A stretch of DNA of 64,000 nucleotides from positions 124,001 through 188,000 of the forward strand of contig NZ_RQYL01000005.1 of NCBI RefSeq assembly GCF_003860125.1, read 5' to 3'. Source of the stretch: Fretibacterium sp. OH1220_COT-178 (lineage in GTDB: Bacteria > Synergistota > Synergistia > Synergistales > Aminobacteriaceae). Numbering within the stretch: the stretch's first letter is position 1; each line of letters begins with the position of its first letter. Of the stretch, positions 59,230 through 64,000 are shown piece after piece. Under the pieces are notes generated by a model. It was given only the letters and a program-made list of their open reading frames with translations. It did not search any database and had not been told where the DNA came from. Made by a program: the position numbers and the translations under genes.

Positions 59230-59969
59230 GGGGTTTGGGTGGCGCGTTTTTTCCTCTCCGCATAAACCTGCTTCAGCAGGACGATCAGGATCGAGAGCGC
59301 GAAGAGGATGAGCAGCCCCGTAACCATCAGCTTGGCACCGCCCGTCAGCATTCCTCCGACGTAGGAGTAGACGATCGTGGCGGGAAGCTGCCCCACCCCC
59401 GTGGCGATGAAGAAGGAGCGGAACGTCATGGAGGTGAGTCCCGCGGCGTAGCTGACGATATCGAACGAGACGAACGGCAGGAGCCGTGCGATGAGCACGC
59501 TCTGGGTACCGTGCCGTTCGAAGAAGGCGTCGATGGAGCGAAGGGCGGTCCTGCTGGAGAGCCTTTCCACCACGTCGCGGCCGAGAATGCGGGCGATATG
59601 GAAGCAGACGGCGGCCCCGGCCATGGCGCTGGACCAGGAGAGGATGGCTCCGCGCCACCAGCCGAAGAGGTTGGCGTTGGCGAAGGTGATCAGAAAGGCC
59701 GGGAGGGGCGCCATGACGGACTGGAACACCATCAAAAAGAAGGAGACTGCGGCGGCCATGGGCCCGTAACGCTCGACGAAGCTGCGCACCGCGGCGAAGT
59801 CGCCGCTCGCGAAGGCGGCGAAGATGGAGTCGATGATGCCCCGGTACGCCGGATGGAGGAAGTAGGCTGCGATTGCTCCTGCGAACAGGAGCAGCAGGAT
59901 CACTTTGCCATGGCCGGTCAAGTTGTTTTTTTTATGTGTTTCTGCGGGAACGGGATGCATTTCGTTCAT
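59202..59969 (-). CDS. TVP38/TMEM64 (VTT domain) membrane protein, second copy
   Basis: 255 residues, one N-terminal membrane helix then the VTT core: APLPAFLITFANANLFGWW, GRDVVERL, RLLPFVSFDIVSYAAGLTSM. It is distinct in sequence from its neighbour copy, so not a recent duplicate. AGGAGG lies 10 bases before ATG 59969, making it the first gene of the five-gene overlapping operon. A pair of VTT proteins could act together in the membrane, perhaps in lipid or metabolite transport. Confidence 0.84.
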   Translation of the reverse strand: MNEMHPVPAETHKKNNLTGHGKVILLLLFAGAIAAYFLHPAYRGIIDSIFAAFASGDFAAVRSFVERYGPMAAAVSFFLMVFQSVMAPLPAFLITFANANLFGWWRGAILSWSSAMAGAAVCFHIARILGRDVVERLSSRTALRSIDAFFERHGTQSVLIARLLPFVSFDIVSYAAGLTSMTFRSFFIATGVGQLPATIVYSYVGGMLTGGAKLMVTGLLILFALSILIVLLKQVYAERKKRATQTPCRDDTANL

Positions 59970-60816
59970 GTCAAGCGGTCCTCCTGACGAGAAGCTCCGT
60001 CCTTGGCCGGACGGCAACACAGGGCCCTCCTGAACGGAAAGACCGTCCAGAAGGTCTTTCCGGCATTGGAGGAGGGATCCGGCCGCCGAGCCGCAAAAGG
60101 CTCTACTTTTTGGGGGAGAGATTGAGGGAAGGGGCCGGATTTTCAGTGCTGGCTGCGGCATAAGCGCGCACACCGTGCAGCGGATGCAAAGCGCGTCATG
60201 TAAAGACGGTCACGGCCTTTCCCTCCTGTCGTGTTGAAATGGATCGAGCGTGAAAAGATGCCGTGCCCATTTTACACTGTACGAAGGAGAATGGCGAATG
60301 CCTTGAACCCGGCGGGAAATTCGGAGCCTTTTGCCCATTTCTCCATTCTGGAGTTTCTGCTATACTTTTTTACGAAGGCGGAGTTTTTCCGCCGGGGAAA
60401 TATTTTTTTCCGCATTTCCATAGAAACGGGGAAGGGGGCGAACGGGATATGGCCTCGGCATTCACATGACGCGGCAGGGTGCTTTGCACGGGTTGCATCC
60501 TGAACGATAGGTACGGTTTCCCGTTTTTCGTCTGCCCGGAACGCGAGTCCCCGGCTTCTGTTTTTTGATCCCTTCCATCCACTGATTCGTTGACCTGGGA
60601 GACTTTGGCGGCAGGCCTGGCGGCCTGTGTTTCGTTGTGGCCGTGTTTTCCCGCTTAACGTGAAATCCCGTATTTTCGGAAAGCAGGAGGGGCCTTGTGC
60701 CCTTCCCGCACAGACCGTTCGTGTCGGATGCCTCTTTATCGTCGAGGGGTTGTCGGCGGCTGGAGTTGCCTGGCCGCTACGCTGTATGTTTCGAAGGATT
60801 GAGGAGAGTGGAATTC
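59970..60816. other. Divergent intergenic region, TVP38 operon / rhodanese
   Basis: About 850 bases. A 10-bp hairpin CGGAAAGACC / GGTCTTTCCG lies at 60035-60062. TGCTATACT at 60358-60366 is a possible extended -10 promoter on the plus strand, followed by a GGCGGA / TCCGCC hairpin and T-rich runs to about 60420. A frame at 60231-60503 has no ribosome site or family features. Otherwise nothing recognised. Confidence 0.4.
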
Positions 60817-61281
60817 ATGAAGAAGTTCAACCGGTCGTCGCTTGTGGCGTTGTTCGTCCTGTGTTTTGCGGTATCGGCTCAGGCCTTTTGGGGGCCGAAG
60901 ATCGAGGGCGTGGATCAGGCCTATGTGAAGGAGAAGGTGGGGCAGCCGGGATTCGTGCTGGTGGATGTCCGGACCGAGGAGGTCTACAACGGCAAGGCCC
61001 CGCGCGAGGGGATCCCCGGCGGGCATATCCCCGGAGCGGTCAACTTCCCCCTGGACAAGCTGAAGGAGCCCGGGGCTGCGGAGGCCCTGGAGAAGGCCGG
61101 CATCGTCAAGGACGCCGAGATCATCGTCTACTGCAATACCGGAAACCAGAGCGGCAAGTTTGCCAAGGCGCTGGTTAAGGACTTTGGATTCGATGCCGGC
61201 AAGGTGAAGAACTACGAGGGGAGCATCACGGAATGGAGCAAGGACCCGGCCAACAAGCTGGAGCCGGAAAATCACGAGTAG
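60817..61281 (+). CDS. Periplasmic rhodanese-like protein
   Basis: 154 residues. The signal peptide (1-23, ending VSAQAF) directs it to the periplasm. The rhodanese domain has VLVDVRTEEVY, GGHIPGAVNFPL (substrate-loop side) and the catalytic loop YCNTGNQSG with nucleophile Cys. It may move sulfane sulfur or act on thiosulfate. GAGGAGAG precedes ATG 60817. A strong terminator follows. Confidence 0.9.
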   Translation: MKKFNRSSLVALFVLCFAVSAQAFWGPKIEGVDQAYVKEKVGQPGFVLVDVRTEEVYNGKAPREGIPGGHIPGAVNFPLDKLKEPGAAEALEKAGIVKDAEIIVYCNTGNQSGKFAKALVKDFGFDAGKVKNYEGSITEWSKDPANKLEPENHE

Positions 61282-61294
61282 GCGCTTCGTTTCG

Positions 61295-61330
61295 GCGGGG
61301 GAAGGAGAGGGCGGTTCTCTCCTCCCCCGC
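61295..61330 (+). terminator. Terminator after rhodanese gene
   Basis: A 14-bp stem with one bulged A (GCGGGGGAAGGAGAG / CTCTCCTCCCCCGC), followed by TTTGTTTGT. Confidence 0.8.
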
Positions 61331-61364
61331 TTTGTTTGTGGGACTTACACGAGGAGGGAAGCGC

Positions 61365-63821
61365 ATGGTCGGGTGCAGGATGAATGTCAAGAAGACGGCG
61401 CTTGCGATGCTTGCGATCTGTTTTGCCTTCGCGTCCCCTGGGGATGCGAAGGTGTATCACGTCAACGCCTCGGCCGTCGCGAGCGGGGACGGCAACAGCT
61501 GGTCGGCCCCGCTGGACGAGGCCGGGTTTGCCGCGGCCCTGAACGGGGCCGCTTCGGGGGATGAGTTCTGGATTGCCGCCGGCAGCTACCGGCCCGTGGT
61601 TCCGGCGTCGACGGACGCGGTCACGGCGGCGGAGCAGGGGAAGTCCTTCACGCTCAGGGACGGTGTGGCCCTCTACGGGGGCTTTTCGGGGAGCGAGAGG
61701 ACCCGGGAGCAGCGTAATCCCGACAGGCACGCTGCGGTGCTGACCGGAGACCTGGCCTTGGACGACGTTCGGGACGCGCAGGGCGTCACCCTCAGCGCGG
61801 ACGTGATTCAGGGGAAGAACAGCAAAAACGTCCTGAAGGCCGCGAACGCAAAAGGGGTTCGGCTGGACGGGATCGTGGTGTCGGGAGGAGATCAGGGGGT
61901 GGGAGCTGGGCTGAGCCTTGGCCGAAGCGATATGGTGATTCAAAACTGTCTGTTTCAGGGAAATCGCGCCGTATCCTTTGGAGGAGGCATCAATGCCGTG
62001 GCCTCTTCTCTCGATATCCGCTCCAGCCGTTTTCTGGAGAACCGGGGCGGGCCGAACAGTCATGGAGGGGCCGTCAACAGTGTGCAGACGAACCTCAGGA
62101 TTGTCGACTCGTCTTTCGAGAACAACCGCACAGGTTCGGATACGTCCGGGAACAAAGCGGGCAATGGCGGTGCGGTCCAATTCAGCGACAAGAAGGGGGG
62201 AGACAAAACCCTGTCCGTCGAGGGGTGCCGCTTCCGCAATAACTTTGCGGGTGCCGGTGGAGGCGGACTCTATGTCCAGAACGCCGGTACGGACGTGACG
62301 GTGCGGGGCTCCCTGTTCAAAGGAAACCGGACGGCCCATAACGGTGGAGCGGTTCGTTTTTCCACCTCCACCAACATCCTTGTCGAATCCTGTTTGTTCG
62401 AGGACAACGCAACGGTTATCGAGGGCGGCGCCATCTACAACTCGGAGGTCGGCAGCGGGGACCGGGGAATGACGATCCGCGCCTGCACCTTCTCCGGAAA
62501 CAGGACCTACGACGACGTTCATGTCTCCGACCCCAACAAGGGGTCGGGAGGGGCGGTCTACAACGGCGTCTCCAGCCCGACGATCGTCAACTGCACCTTC
62601 ACGGACAACGGGGCGAAGTACGGCGGGGCGCTCTTCAACCGGACGGGCAGCTACCCGCTCCTCATCAACTGCACCTTCCTCGGCAACAGGGCCAGAGCCC
62701 AAGGGGGCGAAGGCGGGGAGGGCAGCTCCGTCTACAACACCGGATGCACGGGAGGCGTCTGCAAACCGGGGGGCGGGCGCATCGTTGCCTTCAACAGCAT
62801 CTTCTGGGACGACGGGACGGGCGAGATCGTCAGCAATGGGGACTCCGGAGCCGCGCTCTACCGCTCGATCGTCCGTGGAGGTGCTGTCCGGGGCGGCGCG
62901 GTGGCCCTGTCGGAGGTGGCCTCGGACGACCCGCAGCTCTCCCCTCCGGGGAGCCACGGCGGTGCCGTCCCCACCTGTCCGCCGGCCTGGGGCAGCCCCG
63001 CCCGGGACAGAGGGCGGAGCGTCGGAGCCCTGACCTCCGCGGACGTCGTGTCGGCCGACGTGTTCTGGCGGGACTGGACATCGTGTGCCGTCCCGGCCGT
63101 CGACGCCCGCGGCATTGCGCGTCCGCAGTTCGCAGGCGTCGATATCGGCGCCGTGGAGTTATCGTCCGCACCGCAGCCGGCTCCCGGTCCGAATCCGACC
63201 CCTGCGCCTCGACCCGAGCCGCAGCCGAAGCCAAAGCCGAAACCTCAGCCGAACCCGGAACCCAAGCCGGAGCCCAAACCGATTCAGGAGAGGCCCATCA
63301 CGGAGGCTCCTGTGGAGGCTCCCATCGATGCCGGGTACGACGCTCCCGGGGCTTGGAGGCTGTCCGTCGGGGAGGTCGGGATCGACGGGACGGCCGAGGT
63401 CAGCATTGAAGTCCGGCTCAAGCCCGTTCCGCGCAGGCTCTCCCGCCTTCACGTCGAGACGCGGAACTTCGTCGAGGCGAGCACCTCCGTATTCCTGAAC
63501 GGTACTCCCGTTTCGCTCTCCAGCTCGGTGCGCGGCGAAAGCCCGGCGGGGCTTTACGAGTACGTTCTGAAGGTCCGCGGTCGGGTCCGTGGTGAGGCCC
63601 TGGACGGCACTGCGGAGCAGCGTGCGGCTTTGACCGCGCTGACCTACAGGTTGGAGGGGGATGAGAGTCCGACGCGGCTGAAATTTGGCGGCGACGGAGT
63701 TCCCCTGAGCGCTATGAAAAGAGAAGCGGGGGGCGGCAGCGGGTGCGACTCGGGGGTGGGCGTCTTTGCCCTGATGCTCGCGGTGTTTCTCGCACGGCAC
63801 CGTCTCGGGCGGTCCTCATGA
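61365..63821 (+). CDS. Surface beta-helix protein with Pmp-like repeats and Synerg-CTERM tail
   Basis: 818 residues. Signal peptide about 1-28 (AMLAICFAFASPGDA). Residues about 30-560 form a right-handed beta-helix with many GGA[IVL] and FxxN repeats, as in chlamydial polymorphic membrane proteins (for example HGGAVNS, NGGAVRF, EGGAIYN; FENN, FKGN, FSGN). A Pro/Lys-rich linker at about 600-645 is followed by a beta-sandwich-like domain, then GGGSGCDSG, a membrane helix and a basic tail matching Synerg-CTERM. No autotransporter barrel is present. GGAGGG lies 7 bases before ATG 61365. Likely an adhesin or glycan-interacting surface protein. Confidence 0.85.
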   Translation: MVGCRMNVKKTALAMLAICFAFASPGDAKVYHVNASAVASGDGNSWSAPLDEAGFAAALNGAASGDEFWIAAGSYRPVVPASTDAVTAAEQGKSFTLRDGVALYGGFSGSERTREQRNPDRHAAVLTGDLALDDVRDAQGVTLSADVIQGKNSKNVLKAANAKGVRLDGIVVSGGDQGVGAGLSLGRSDMVIQNCLFQGNRAVSFGGGINAVASSLDIRSSRFLENRGGPNSHGGAVNSVQTNLRIVDSSFENNRTGSDTSGNKAGNGGAVQFSDKKGGDKTLSVEGCRFRNNFAGAGGGGLYVQNAGTDVTVRGSLFKGNRTAHNGGAVRFSTSTNILVESCLFEDNATVIEGGAIYNSEVGSGDRGMTIRACTFSGNRTYDDVHVSDPNKGSGGAVYNGVSSPTIVNCTFTDNGAKYGGALFNRTGSYPLLINCTFLGNRARAQGGEGGEGSSVYNTGCTGGVCKPGGGRIVAFNSIFWDDGTGEIVSNGDSGAALYRSIVRGGAVRGGAVALSEVASDDPQLSPPGSHGGAVPTCPPAWGSPARDRGRSVGALTSADVVSADVFWRDWTSCAVPAVDARGIARPQFAGVDIGAVELSSAPQPAPGPNPTPAPRPEPQPKPKPKPQPNPEPKPEPKPIQERPITEAPVEAPIDAGYDAPGAWRLSVGEVGIDGTAEVSIEVRLKPVPRRLSRLHVETRNFVEASTSVFLNGTPVSLSSSVRGESPAGLYEYVLKVRGRVRGEALDGTAEQRAALTALTYRLEGDESPTRLKFGGDGVPLSAMKREAGGGSGCDSGVGVFALMLAVFLARHRLGRSS

Positions 63822-64000
63822 GTTGGAAGATCGCGCCCGCAATCGCCGATATTTTACGTCGGGGAGGCGATGGCGAGGGATTGAATCACGATCAGGCGGT
63901 CGCGCTCCTCTCCCTTCCTCTCGGATCGCGGGAGGTCGCCGCCCTCATGCAGGCGGCCGATGCGCTCTCGCGGACACAGTTCGGGGAGAAGGCGGAGAAC
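63818..64000 (+). CDS. Probable radical SAM protein, N-terminus only
   Basis: The gene runs off the window. The ATG overlaps the stop of the beta-helix gene (ATGA). The 61 visible residues include LNHDQAVALLSLPLGSREV and a later QAADALSRTQFGEKAEN, resembling the N-terminal helical region of biotin synthase/HydE/ThiH-type radical SAM enzymes (helix, LL, then AxxLxxxxFG) before the CxxxCxxC motif, which would lie beyond the edge. The call rests on this short pattern only. Confidence 0.45.
   Translation, partial: MSWKIAPAIADILRRGGDGEGLNHDQAVALLSLPLGSREVAALMQAADALSRTQFGEKAEN

Noticed and set aside
60231-60503. 90-codon frame upstream of the rhodanese gene
   Set aside because: No ribosome site, mixed composition with phenylalanine-rich T tracts, and no start context; more likely untranslated.
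1-64000. CRISPR arrays, rRNA and tRNA genes
   Set aside because: No regularly spaced direct repeats, and none of the intergenic gaps holds tRNA arm signatures or rRNA landmarks that I could recognise by eye; a computed scan was not possible.

Overview
The window is a GC-rich bacterial chromosome segment, most likely from the phylum Synergistota. The best evidence is at 43.9 kb and 63.8 kb: two exported proteins (an S8 protease and a beta-helix protein) end in a Pro-rich linker, a glycine-rich GCD-type motif, one membrane helix and a basic tail, the layout of the Synerg-CTERM sorting signal. The gene content (peptidases, peptide uptake, Na+/H+ antiport, oxygen-sensitive Fe-S enzymes) fits an anaerobic peptide and amino-acid fermenter with a diderm envelope.

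0-9 kb: mixed housekeeping and stress genes. These are a DUF2254 membrane protein, a degenerate CbiA-like protein coupled to a small unknown protein, a ribokinase-family kinase, an EFR1-type flavodoxin/ferredoxin, ketopantoate reductase, an MsrA-like protein and a secreted S9 peptidase. 9-16 kb: peptide catabolism, with an M20 amidohydrolase and a complete five-gene Dpp/Opp-type ABC importer. 16.4-17.7 kb: hisS. 18-23.4 kb: a compact type IV pilus cluster (pilB, pilT, pilC, major pilin). 23.5-24.4 kb: a decayed IS481-family element with both terminal inverted repeats.

24.4-30.7 kb: a four-gene minus-strand operon that looks like an undescribed synthase-dependent exopolysaccharide system. Its genes are a TolC-like protein fused to a C-terminal TIM-barrel-like domain, an HlyD-type adaptor, a zinc-ribbon protein with a degenerate GGDEF domain that keeps a correctly spaced RxxD I-site, and a membrane GT2 synthase. 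By analogy with Pel it is predicted to be under c-di-GMP control. The neighbouring PilB also carries MshEN-type c-di-GMP-binding repeats.

31-33.7 kb: a DJ-1 protein, a pirin and a MarR regulator with a clear palindromic operator. 33.8-39.6 kb: a murein-peptide use operon (Ala-Glu epimerase, permease, serine hydrolase, DUF819 permease, YkfC-like NlpC/P60 endopeptidase). 40.3-43.9 kb: NhaC and the S8 protease. 43.9-45.4 kb: an orphan trpB behind a textbook trp attenuator whose leader peptide carries three consecutive Trp codons. 45.5-49.9 kb: a HAD phosphatase, thpR, a chemoreceptor and an ankyrin protein.

49.9-56.1 kb: a transposase remnant, then a strong consensus promoter driving a probable structured small RNA of about 220 nt. 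Next comes a structured leader and a six-gene cluster: YedF, a cysteine-desulfurase-like enzyme, a dehydratase-type activase, two 2-hydroxyacyl-CoA dehydratase family proteins (one of double-cubane reductase type) and DUF3343. It suggests sulfur/selenium handling linked to an ATP-driven low-potential reductase. 56.2-60 kb: an overlapping five-gene minus-strand cluster (two TVP38/VTT membrane proteins, a CCG-domain Fe-S protein, two TIGR04283/TIGR04282-type glycosyltransferases). 60.8-64 kb: a periplasmic rhodanese, the beta-helix surface protein, and the start of a probable radical SAM protein cut by the window end.
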